Shown here piece after piece: positions 1 through 7,010 of a stretch of DNA of 64,000 nucleotides; the stretch's first letter is position 1, and the number at the start of each line of letters is the position of its first letter. A program made the position numbers and the translations under genes. This DNA comes from Gammaproteobacteria bacterium (GTDB lineage Bacteria; Pseudomonadota; Gammaproteobacteria; Steroidobacterales; Rariloculaceae): the NCBI GenBank assembly GCA_017577365.1, contig PKRJ01000013.1:1-64000 (forward strand). The letters are read 5' to 3'. Under the pieces are notes generated by a model that worked only from the letters and a program-made list of their open reading frames with translations, had not been told where the DNA came from and ran no database searches.

Positions 1-731
1 CCCCAGGGCGGCGACGAGCTGAACCTGATCGAGCCCGGAAGGAACTACGGCTGGCCCGTCGTCACGTACGGCGAAGAATATTCCGGCGAGCCGATCGAAG
101 GCTCCGTGACGCAGCGTGAAGGCTACGAGCAGCCGGTCTACTACTGGGATCCGGTGATCGCGCCGTCGGGCGCGCAGTTCTACAGCGGCGATGCGTTTCC
201 GGAGTGGCAGGGCAGCCTCTTCATCGGCGGCCTCAAGGACGGTCGCCTCGTCCGCCTGACGCTCGAGGACGACCGCGTCTTCGACTACCCGTGGCTCTAT
301 GCCGTCGAGGTCGGGCACTGGGAGCTCAGCGAGGCCGAGGCGCGCAGGCTTCGCGAGTATCTCGACCGCGGCGGATTCCTGATGGTCGACGACTTCTGGG
401 GCGAGTACGAGTGGTCCGTGTTCATGGAGTCGCTGCGGCGCGTCTTCCCGGACAAGCAGGTCGTCGATCTGCCCGAGAATCACGAGCTGCTGCACGTCCT
501 CTACGATCTCGATCAGCGCACGCAGATTCCGGGATCGGCGGCATGCGCTACGAGACGCCGCACTGGCGCGGCGTGCTCGACGACGACGGCCGGCTGATGG
601 TCGCGATCAACTTCAACATGGACATGGGCGATGCGTGGGAGCACGCCGACGATCCGCGGTATCCGGAGCCGATGACGGCGCTCGCGTATAAGTTCGCCGT
701 CAACTACCTGATCTACGCGATGACCCACTGA
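1..731 (+). pseudogene. PQQ sugar-dehydrogenase fragment fused to a frameshifted DUF4159 domain
   Basis: The gene enters from the left edge in frame 1. Bases 1 to about 280 encode the C-terminal part of a soluble PQQ-dependent aldose sugar dehydrogenase (motifs GGDELN, GRNYGWP, FIGGLKDGRL). At about base 280 the same frame switches, without a stop, into a DUF4159 domain (FDYPWLYAVE, RGGFLMVDDFWGEYEW, RRVFPDK). The open frame is lost at about 530, just after QIPG, and ends at 597. The expected DUF4159 C-terminus (HWRGVLDDDGRLMVAINFN to NYLIYAMTH) continues in frame 3 to the stop at 731, and the residues normally between the two blocks look shortened. So there is an in-frame fusion plus a frameshift. 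Domain assignments are from remembered family motifs. The joints could be real decay or assembly chimerism. Confidence 0.7.
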
Positions 732-732
732 C

Positions 733-825
733 CGAAATCGAGGGTCCGAGAAATCGGGGTCGAGAAATCGGGGTCAGACCCCGATTTCCGGGGTCCGGAA
801 ATCGGGGTCTGACCCCGATTTCTCG
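733..825. repeat. Cluster of GAAATCGGGGTC repeats, two as palindromes
   Basis: Four copies or near-copies of GAAATCGGGGTC lie between two convergent genes: a degenerate one at 734-746, one at 750-762, and two complete palindromes at 764-788 (centre TCAGA) and 798-822 (centre TCTGA). Each palindrome has 12-nt arms. Similar GGGGTCAGACCCC palindromes occur as dispersed REP-like elements in proteobacteria, often near RAYT (IS200-like) transposases; that is general knowledge. No transposase is present here. They could also act as a bidirectional terminator for the flanking convergent genes. Confidence 0.8.
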
Positions 826-2202
826 TCAGCCGGCTGGTTGTGCCTCGCCGCTTGCCGACAGCTCGACCGCCTCGTCGGCCGCGACCTCCGTGAGCGGCAC
901 GCGGCGGAAGAAGTCATAGATGAAGAGGCCGACGCCGATCGCGAAGATCGACGCCGTCAGGATCAGCATCAGGAAGTGCACCTGGATCTTGAGCTGCGTG
1001 TCGAGATAGCCGAGCCCGACGATCCGCTCCAAGTAGACCTGCGCGACGCCCGCGGTCGCGAAGCTCAGTGTCATGCCGAACATGCCGGCAATCTGCAGCC
1101 AGAACGCGGCGTAGCCCAAGTAGCTTTCGCCCTCGTGCGGAGATCTGGTCATGGTCGGCAGCGCGTACGTGATCATCGCGAGCACGATCATCGCGTACGC
1201 GCCGTAGAACGCCGAATGCCCGTGCATCGCGGTGACGAGCGTGCCGTGCGTCCACCGGTTGACCGCGGGCCACGTGTGCGAGAGCCCGAGAAGCCCCGCG
1301 CCGAACAGCGCGAACACCGTGCTGCCGATCGTCCAGTGCAGAGCGAGCTTGTTCGGATGCGAGAGGCCCGCGCGGCGGAGCGCGAAATACGCGTACGCGG
1401 CCATGCCGACGAGGGCGACCGGCTCGAGCGCGCTGAAGAAGCCGCCGATCGGCAGCCAGTACGATGGCACGCCGACCCAATAGTAGTGATGCGCGGTGCC
1501 GAGGATGCCGGCGATGAACACGAGGCCGACGATCACGTACAGCCACTTCTCCATGACCTCGCGGTCGACGCCGGAGAGGCGGATCAAGAGGTACGCGAGG
1601 AACGATCCCATGATCATCATCCACACGCCTTCGACCCACAGATGGATCGTCCACCAGCGGTAGAAGATCGAGATCGTGTAGTTCTCGAACTCGAACAGCG
1701 CCGGCAGATACAGGACGGCCGACGCGGCGAGGCCGAGCACGAGCACGCCTTCGGTCACGGTGAAGCGGCCGGCCTTCCTGATCGTCATGCCGACGTTGTA
1801 GAGGAAAATCAGCATCGTCGCGACGATCGCGAGCTTGTGCGGCAGCGGCTGCTCGAGCAGCTTGTTGCCGGTTCCGTAACGGAAGAGGTAGCCGATCACC
1901 GCGGTGACGCCGGTGACCGTGAACAGCACGAGCTGCACGTACGCGAGCTTCACGCTGTGGAGCTCGGTTCTCGACTCCTCGGGCACGAGCCAGTACGTCG
2001 CTCCCATGAAGCCGAGGAGCACCCAGACGATCAGCAGGTTCGTGTGGATGACCTTGGTGACGTCGAACGGCAGGACGTCGAGCAGCGGATCCGGCCCGAG
2101 ATACTTCGCCGCCGACAACAGCCCGAAGACGATCTGCAGCCCGAACAGCACGATCGCGACCGCGAAGTACCAGTAGGCCACCGACTGGGATTGGTAGCGC
2201 AT
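826..2202 (-). CDS. norB: Nitric oxide reductase large subunit (cNOR type) NorB
   Basis: 458-residue, about 12-helix haem-copper oxidase superfamily protein, close to the usual NorB length. It reduces 2 NO to N2O at a haem b3/FeB centre in the inner membrane, with electrons from NorC. Visible ligands: H53 (IHTNLL) and H329 for low-spin haem, H327 for haem b3, and H187, H238, H239 plus E191 (HLWVEGVW) for FeB. E260 (FSALEP) matches the second conserved Glu. The next Glu of the usual VEGVWEL motif (E215 in Pseudomonas aeruginosa numbering) is Met195. It starts 19 nt after norC, so the two are co-transcribed. No norD or norQ is in the window. Confidence in the family is high because the spacing of all ligands matches cNOR. 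Confidence 0.95.
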   Translation of the reverse strand: MRYQSQSVAYWYFAVAIVLFGLQIVFGLLSAAKYLGPDPLLDVLPFDVTKVIHTNLLIVWVLLGFMGATYWLVPEESRTELHSVKLAYVQLVLFTVTGVTAVIGYLFRYGTGNKLLEQPLPHKLAIVATMLIFLYNVGMTIRKAGRFTVTEGVLVLGLAASAVLYLPALFEFENYTISIFYRWWTIHLWVEGVWMMIMGSFLAYLLIRLSGVDREVMEKWLYVIVGLVFIAGILGTAHHYYWVGVPSYWLPIGGFFSALEPVALVGMAAYAYFALRRAGLSHPNKLALHWTIGSTVFALFGAGLLGLSHTWPAVNRWTHGTLVTAMHGHSAFYGAYAMIVLAMITYALPTMTRSPHEGESYLGYAAFWLQIAGMFGMTLSFATAGVAQVYLERIVGLGYLDTQLKIQVHFLMLILTASIFAIGVGLFIYDFFRRVPLTEVAADEAVELSASGEAQPAG

Positions 2203-2221
2203 GACGCCCTCCGTGGTCGTG

Positions 2222-3058
2222 TCAGCGGAAGCTCATGAGGTACGCGACGAGCTGATCGATTTCCTCGTCGCTCAAGCTTTCGGCGTACGTGGCCGGCATG
2301 AACGACATGCCGCCCGCCGAGTACATCGCGCCGGGAATGATGTGCGCGCTCGGTGCGACGATCGACTCGCGAATGTATCCGGCCGCATCTTCGGCTTCGC
2401 CGGTATATTCCCCGGAGGCGATCAATTCCTCGGCACGCGATGCGATGCCGGCGAGGCTCGGGCCGGCCAGGTTGACGCCCGGCGTCGTCGAATGGCACGC
2501 GAGACAGGCCGGCGTCGCGTTCTTGAAGACATTCTCGCCGGCCGCGATCGGATCGTCCTCCGGCGAGACCGGGCGCGTCGGCACGGCCGTGACGCCCGGC
2601 TGCTCGGCGGCGCCCGGCGCGGCGAGCCCGGTCGCGACGAGAATCGGTCTCGGCGGCCAGCCCTGCGTGTCGACGTTGCTGGCCCAACTGAGAAACGCGA
2701 TCAGATCCGCGATCTCCTGATCGGACAGATTCTGCTTCGGCATCAGCCGCCGATGAACCCGCTCGTCGTAGAACTGCCCGGGATCGCGCATGTACGCGGT
2801 CAGATAGGCGTCGCCGCGGAGCTGCGCGATCTTCGTGAGATCGGGCGCGTAGTACGCGCCTTCGCCGAAAAGCGTGTGGCAGTTGATGCAGTTGTAGCGA
2901 TGCCAGACGTCCTTCCCGGCAACGACCGCCGGCGTGATCGCCTCGGCGTTCGTGAGCGCGGGGAAGCGCGTGTGGCTGTGCACCGTGAGGATCAGGAAGA
3001 CGAGCGCTGCGATCGCCGTCGAGGCGATCGCGAACATGCGGGCTTGTCGGGTCGTCAT
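2222..3058 (-). CDS. norC: Nitric oxide reductase cytochrome c subunit NorC with an extra C-terminal cytochrome c domain
   Basis: 278 residues, nearly twice the usual length of about 150. Residues 8-26 form a membrane anchor. The NorC domain follows, with haem motif C57-INC-H61 in the typical CINCHTLFGEGAYYAPDLT context and probable Met106 ligand (RRLMP). After a Pro/Ala-rich linker (135-165) comes a second class I cytochrome c domain with C185-LAC-H189 and candidate ligand Met254 (MSFMP). The protein is therefore predicted to carry two haems, anchored in the inner membrane and facing the periplasm. The second domain may replace a separate soluble donor cytochrome (inference). It is followed by norB and preceded by a 41-residue membrane ORF. 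Confidence 0.93.
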   Translation of the reverse strand: MTTRQARMFAIASTAIAALVFLILTVHSHTRFPALTNAEAITPAVVAGKDVWHRYNCINCHTLFGEGAYYAPDLTKIAQLRGDAYLTAYMRDPGQFYDERVHRRLMPKQNLSDQEIADLIAFLSWASNVDTQGWPPRPILVATGLAAPGAAEQPGVTAVPTRPVSPEDDPIAAGENVFKNATPACLACHSTTPGVNLAGPSLAGIASRAEELIASGEYTGEAEDAAGYIRESIVAPSAHIIPGAMYSAGGMSFMPATYAESLSDEEIDQLVAYLMSFR

Positions 3059-3068
3059 CCTGATCCGG

Positions 3069-3194
3069 TCACACGCCTATTCCGCTCCAGTACCGAATCG
3101 ACATCGCAACGGACCAGGCGAGCGCGGCGAGCATCAGCACGAGAACGAGTCGGCTCACGGCTCGAAGAGAACGATAGAGCCCGGTCGGATGCAT
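3069..3194 (-). CDS. Small single-helix membrane protein upstream of norC (41 aa)
   Basis: An ATG-to-TGA frame of 41 codons ends 10 nt before the norC start. The product begins MHPTGLYRSLRAVSR, continues with a hydrophobic stretch of about 19 residues (LVLVLMLAALAWSVAMSI), and ends RYWSGIGV, which fits one helix with a positive N-terminal (inside) flank. No strong Shine-Dalgarno sequence is visible. Position and composition suggest a small NOR-associated subunit or assembly peptide, analogous to CcoQ-type or NorF-type small proteins, but no sequence family was recognised. It could be fortuitous. Confidence 0.5.
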   Translation of the reverse strand: MHPTGLYRSLRAVSRLVLVLMLAALAWSVAMSIRYWSGIGV

Positions 3195-3340
3195 GGGAAA
3201 GCTCGAAAGACCGCTCCGCTTTCACCTTAGCCGCAACCGCGATCGTTGACAACCCGCCATTGCCGCAATGTCGGCGCGGAGGCGGTTTGCTATGCTCGCG
3301 CCGACGCTGGCGAGGTCGAGGGGCGGAGAGCTACCGATCG

Positions 3341-3856
3341 ATGCAAACTTTGCACTTCATCTCGATTCTGCTGCACATCCTCGCGGCCGTCGTATGGATC
3401 GGCGGCATGGTGTTCCTCGGTATCGTGCTGATCCCCGTGCTGCGCCAACGCCGCGGCAGCCCCGAGTACGCGGAGCTCATCAGTCGCACCGGCACGCGTT
3501 TCCGGAACGTCGGCTGGATCTGTCTCGTGCTGCTCGTGATCACCGGTTTCGTCAACCTTGGCCGTTGGGTCGATCACTCGCGGCTCTTCAGCGCGGAGCT
3601 CTGGACGTCGCCGTGGGGACATATCCTCGCCGCGAAGCTCGTCCTCGTCGCGGTCGCCTTGGCGCTCTCCGCGGTGCACGATTTCGTCGTCGGTCCGCGC
3701 GCGACCCGTAAGCTGCGTGAAGCACCGGGCTCGGAGGAAGCGGGCCGGCTGCGGCGTGCGGCCGGATGGATGGGGAGGGCGAATCTCCTCGTGGCGGTGC
3801 TGATCGTCGCGGTCGCGATCATGCTCGCGCGCGGCGTGACGAGTCTCGTGAGCTAA
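3341..3856 (+). CDS. CopD-domain integral membrane protein
   Basis: 171 residues with four predicted helices and the CopD-family opening HFISILLHILAAVVWIGGM, including the paired His residues and the W-I-G-G motif. The family is linked to copper handling or resistance, but many short stand-alone members are uncharacterised. ATG 3341 is preceded by GGCGGAGAG; a much longer upstream in-frame reading is antisense to norC and is rejected. The gene is divergent from the norCB unit and convergent with mnhG, overlapping its stop by 4 nt. A copper link would suit a neighbourhood of metalloenzymes, but this is weak. Family assignment moderate, function unknown. Confidence 0.75.
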   Translation: MQTLHFISILLHILAAVVWIGGMVFLGIVLIPVLRQRRGSPEYAELISRTGTRFRNVGWICLVLLVITGFVNLGRWVDHSRLFSAELWTSPWGHILAAKLVLVAVALALSAVHDFVVGPRATRKLREAPGSEEAGRLRRAAGWMGRANLLVAVLIVAVAIMLARGVTSLVS

Positions 3857-4224
3857 TCGCGAGGCGGAATCGTTCCCCCGATGTCGTCGAGCGGCTGCGT
3901 CGGCTCCGGCCGTTTCCGGTGCTCGCGATACACCGCGGCCCGCATCAGCAGCATCGCCGAGACGGGTGCGGACATCACGACGAAGACCGTGATCAGAATC
4001 TCGTGAATCACGGGACGCTGCTCGAGCGCGGACGACACGAGCATCGACGTGATCAGCACGCAGCCGGTGCCTAGCGTCGTGCCCATCGTCGGCGGGTGCA
4101 TCCGCGCGTAGAAGTGCTCCAGCTTGACGAGGCCGGCCGACCCGATCAGCACGAGAAGCCCTCCGAAGACCAGGAGCAACGTGCCGGGTATCGTGACCCA
4201 GAGCGGCAGGTCCACGTGGTTCAC
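3853..4224 (-). CDS. mnhG: Na+/H+ antiporter subunit G (Mrp/Mnh/Pha)
   Basis: 123 residues from a GTG start that overlaps the mnhF stop (GTGA), last gene of the antiporter operon. It has three hydrophobic helices and the MnhG/PhaG pattern GLVKLEHFYARMHPPTMGTTLG. It is an accessory membrane subunit of the multi-subunit cation/proton antiporter and all partners lie upstream. The C-terminal 25 residues are hydrophilic. The GTG start was chosen because longer upstream readings have no family resemblance and the GTGA overlap repeats the style of the other junctions. Confidence 0.9.
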   Translation of the reverse strand: MNHVDLPLWVTIPGTLLLVFGGLLVLIGSAGLVKLEHFYARMHPPTMGTTLGTGCVLITSMLVSSALEQRPVIHEILITVFVVMSAPVSAMLLMRAAVYREHRKRPEPTQPLDDIGGTIPPRD

Positions 4225-4502
4225 GGCTCGATCACCTCGCCGCGCAGCAGGAACTTCGCGAGCGCGATGGTGCTGGCGAAGCCGAACAGCGCGATCAGGA
4301 GCGCCATGTCGAAGTAGACCGTCGAGCTCGAGCGGATGCCGAGCATCAAGAGCGTCAGCATGCCGTTGATATACAGCGTGTCGAGCGCGAGCACACGGTC
4401 CTGAGCCGCCGGGCCGATGAAGAGCCGGACGAGCGCGCACAGCATCGCGAGCACGAAGCACAGCGACGCGAACCACGCGGCGTAATCGAAAACGGCGTTC
4501 AT
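4221..4502 (-). CDS. mnhF: Na+/H+ antiporter subunit F
   Basis: 93 residues with three transmembrane helices. The block RLFIGPAAQDRVLALDTLYIN is the MnhF/PhaF signature, including the conserved Asp-Arg-Val-x-Ala-x-Asp. ATG 4502 overlaps the mnhE stop (ATGA), and the gene ends in a GTGA overlap with mnhG, so translation is probably coupled. It is a structural subunit of the Mrp complex, required in known complexes for assembly or activity. Confidence 0.92.
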   Translation of the reverse strand: MNAVFDYAAWFASLCFVLAMLCALVRLFIGPAAQDRVLALDTLYINGMLTLLMLGIRSSSTVYFDMALLIALFGFASTIALAKFLLRGEVIEP

Positions 4503-4996
4503 TCGAAGATCCTCATCAACAAGCGCTCGTAGCGTTGCTTGATCCAGCGTACCCATTCGCTTTCGTCGCGCAGGTCGAGCACGTGCAGCGTCAGGCGCTT
4601 ACCCCCTTCATCGACGCCGACCCAGACCGTCCCGGGCGTCGACGTGACGATGCCGGCGAGCACGGCGAGGGCGTGCGGGTCGCGCATGTCGAGCGGGATG
4701 CGGACGAATCCGGAGCGTACCTTGCGCTCGCCGACGAGGCCCAGCACGATCCGCGCGACGCCGATATTCGAGCGAACGATGTCGGCGAGCACCATGAAGA
4801 GAAGCGGAACGAACAGCCATGGCCGCGAGATCCGCGGCTGCAACGGCCGGAGATAACGCGTGGCCCAGGCGAGCAGCACCGCGAGCACGATGCCGATCAG
4901 GAGATGCCCGAGCGCGAGCGTCTGATTGAGCAGCAGCCACATCACGACGAGCACGCAGGTCAATGCGATCGGCCAGCGTCCGGGGGTCGGCTTCAC
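4499..4996 (-). CDS. mnhE: Na+/H+ antiporter subunit E
   Basis: 165 residues from a GTG start overlapping the mnhD stop. Two to three N-terminal helices (WPIALTCVLVVMWLLLNQTLA, then LLIGIVLAVLLAWATRYL) precede a cytosolic domain with the MnhE pattern SGFVRIPLDMRDPHALAVLAGIVTSTPGTVWV. Length and order match PhaE/MnhE. The GTG start was chosen for the GTGA overlap and because upstream sequence is the mnhD C-terminus read in another frame. Confidence 0.92.
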   Translation of the reverse strand: MKPTPGRWPIALTCVLVVMWLLLNQTLALGHLLIGIVLAVLLAWATRYLRPLQPRISRPWLFVPLLFMVLADIVRSNIGVARIVLGLVGERKVRSGFVRIPLDMRDPHALAVLAGIVTSTPGTVWVGVDEGGKRLTLHVLDLRDESEWVRWIKQRYERLLMRIFE

Positions 4997-6672
4997 GGCG
5001 CGCCTCCTCCCAAATCGCCGCTCGAGCTCTCGGCGTCGCCGTGGGTGTCCGGAATCGACGAGAGCACGGTCGTGATATAGGTGTCGGGGTCGTGCAGCGA
5101 GTTCGCCGTGGCCTCGAGGAAACGCATCACGGGCGCGGATGCCGCGGCCAGCACGAGGCACACGAGCACGAGGAACGCGACGGGCGCGGCCTCGGTGACG
5201 TGCAGGCGCGGCGTGCGCCGCTCCGTCGACGACCAGAAGAGCCGCATACCGATACGGGTCAACGCGATGATGCCGACGAGCCCGGTCGCGAGCACCGCGA
5301 CCGCGAGCACCCAGCCGGCGTTACGCGCGCCGACGGTCGGCGTCGTCTCGAGCACGACAGAGAGCAGCGTGAACTTCGCGACGAAGCCGGGCAACGGCGG
5401 GAGGCCCGTGACGAGCAGCACGCAGCAGACGAACATCAGGCCGAGGAACGCCATCGCCGCCGGGATCGCCGCGCCGACCTCTTCCTCGGTGCCGTACGGG
5501 TCCGGCGCGCGGATGCCGAACGCCATGTAGTCCGGCATCATCTCGCGGTCCGTTTCGATGTGATCGGTAACCGGGGCCTGGAGCCTCGTGCGATCGGTCA
5601 TTCCGGTCAGCAGGAAGAACGCCGCCGTCGTCAGCACCGACGTGACGAGATAGAACAGCACGGGCGCGGTCACGGACTCGACGCCGAGACCGAGCGAGGC
5701 GAGCATCAAACCGGAGGAGACGATGACGGAGTACGCGACGAGCCGCTTCAGGTGCTGCGTCGCGAGCATGCCGATCGAGCCCGAGACGAGCGTGACGAGG
5801 CCGGTGTAATAGAGGATCGAGCCGAGGATCGTCGCGGCGGCCTCGTCCTCGCTCATCAGAGTGCCGATCCGAAGCACGGCGTAAACGCCGACCTTCGTCA
5901 TGATGGCGAAGCCCGCCGCGATCGGCGCCATGGAGACGGCGTACGCGCCCGGCAGCCACGAGTTCAGCGGCCAGCTTCCGGCTTTCACGAGGAACGCGAT
6001 ACCGAGGATCCACGCCCCGGCATCGAACAGCGCGCGCTCGTCCGGCTCGAGCGCGGCGACGCGGCCGAGCAGATCGGCCATGTTCAGCGTCCCGACCGTG
6101 CCGTACATCAGCGCGACGCCGATGAGGAACAGGAACGAGGCAGCGAGGTTCACGGCGATGTAGTGCAGTCCCGTGCGCACGCGCCCCATCCCGGTGCCGC
6201 GCAGCACGAGACCGTACGACGCGGCCAGCAGGATCTCGAAGAACACGAACAGGCTGAACAGGTCGCCGGTCAGGAACGCGCCGTTCTGTCCCATCACGAG
6301 GAGCTGAAACAGCGAATGGAACGGCTGACCGGGCTTGTCCCAGTGCGCGAGCGAGTAAACGAGCACCGACAGCGACACGATCGCGACGAGCGACAGCATC
6401 ATCGCGGACAGCCGGTCGACGACGAGCACGATGCCGAACGGCGCGGGCCAGCCGCCGATCGGATAAACGCCGATACCGTCGTCCCAGATATGCGCCGCCG
6501 CGTCGGTGGTCTGATAGAGCAGCGTCAGCGCGACGGCGAGCTGCACGAGGAGCGAGCCGAGCGCGATCGAGGTCCGCAGGCCGCGCCGGCTTTCGCTGAG
6601 CAGCAGCATGACCGTCGCCGCCGCGAGCGGCACGATGATCGGCAGCACCGGCAGGTGATCGAGCACGCTCAT
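4993..6672 (-). CDS. mnhD: Na+/H+ antiporter subunit D (NuoN/MrpD-like)
   Basis: 559 residues, somewhat longer than the usual 490-520 because of an inserted hydrophilic loop (about 360-390) and a C-terminal tail of about 30 residues. It belongs to the Proton_antipo_M family shared with complex I subunits L/M/N and has about 14 helices. Conserved segments visible include FFEILLAASYGLVL, KAGSWPLNSWLPGAY and HLKRLVAYSVIVSSGLML; the Lys residues in the latter two belong to the proton-path series of the family. It couples proton and cation movement together with MnhA. The gene overlaps mnhC (ATGA) upstream and mnhE downstream. Confidence 0.94.
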   Translation of the reverse strand: MSVLDHLPVLPIIVPLAAATVMLLLSESRRGLRTSIALGSLLVQLAVALTLLYQTTDAAAHIWDDGIGVYPIGGWPAPFGIVLVVDRLSAMMLSLVAIVSLSVLVYSLAHWDKPGQPFHSLFQLLVMGQNGAFLTGDLFSLFVFFEILLAASYGLVLRGTGMGRVRTGLHYIAVNLAASFLFLIGVALMYGTVGTLNMADLLGRVAALEPDERALFDAGAWILGIAFLVKAGSWPLNSWLPGAYAVSMAPIAAGFAIMTKVGVYAVLRIGTLMSEDEAAATILGSILYYTGLVTLVSGSIGMLATQHLKRLVAYSVIVSSGLMLASLGLGVESVTAPVLFYLVTSVLTTAAFFLLTGMTDRTRLQAPVTDHIETDREMMPDYMAFGIRAPDPYGTEEEVGAAIPAAMAFLGLMFVCCVLLVTGLPPLPGFVAKFTLLSVVLETTPTVGARNAGWVLAVAVLATGLVGIIALTRIGMRLFWSSTERRTPRLHVTEAAPVAFLVLVCLVLAAASAPVMRFLEATANSLHDPDTYITTVLSSIPDTHGDAESSSGDLGGGAP

Positions 6673-7010
6673 TGCTCGGGCTCCCGTCCGTCGACGTGAT
6701 CGGTGCCGGACAGCCCGCGCAGCGCGAGCAGCACGACGAGGAAGAGCGCCGTGGTCGCAAAGCCGATCACGATCGCGGTCAGCACGAGCGCTTGAGGCAC
6801 CGGGTCCGTATACAAGGAAGGATCGGGCGCGGCGTCGTTCAGGATCGGCGGGCGCTGCATGTGGAGCCGCCCCATGCCGAAGATGAAAAGATTCGTCGCG
6901 TACGACAACAGCGACAGCCCCATGATGACCTGGAACGTGCGCGGCCGAAGAAGCAGCCAGACGCCTGCGGACACGAGAATACCGACGGCGAGCGCGTAGA
7001 CGAGCTCCAT
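6669..7010 (-). CDS. mnhC: Na+/H+ antiporter subunit C (NuoK-like)
   Basis: 113 residues, three helices, homologous to NuoK/MrpC. The pattern FQVIMGLSLLSYATNLFIFGMG and the downstream PVPQALVLTAIVIGFATTALFL block are typical of MrpC, including the D-P-x-P-Q-A-L-V-L-T-A-I-V motif. ATG 7010 overlaps the mnhAB stop; a longer upstream frame is rejected. It probably forms part of the membrane core next to MnhA. Confidence 0.94.
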   Translation of the reverse strand: MELVYALAVGILVSAGVWLLLRPRTFQVIMGLSLLSYATNLFIFGMGRLHMQRPPILNDAAPDPSLYTDPVPQALVLTAIVIGFATTALFLVVLLALRGLSGTDHVDGREPEQ

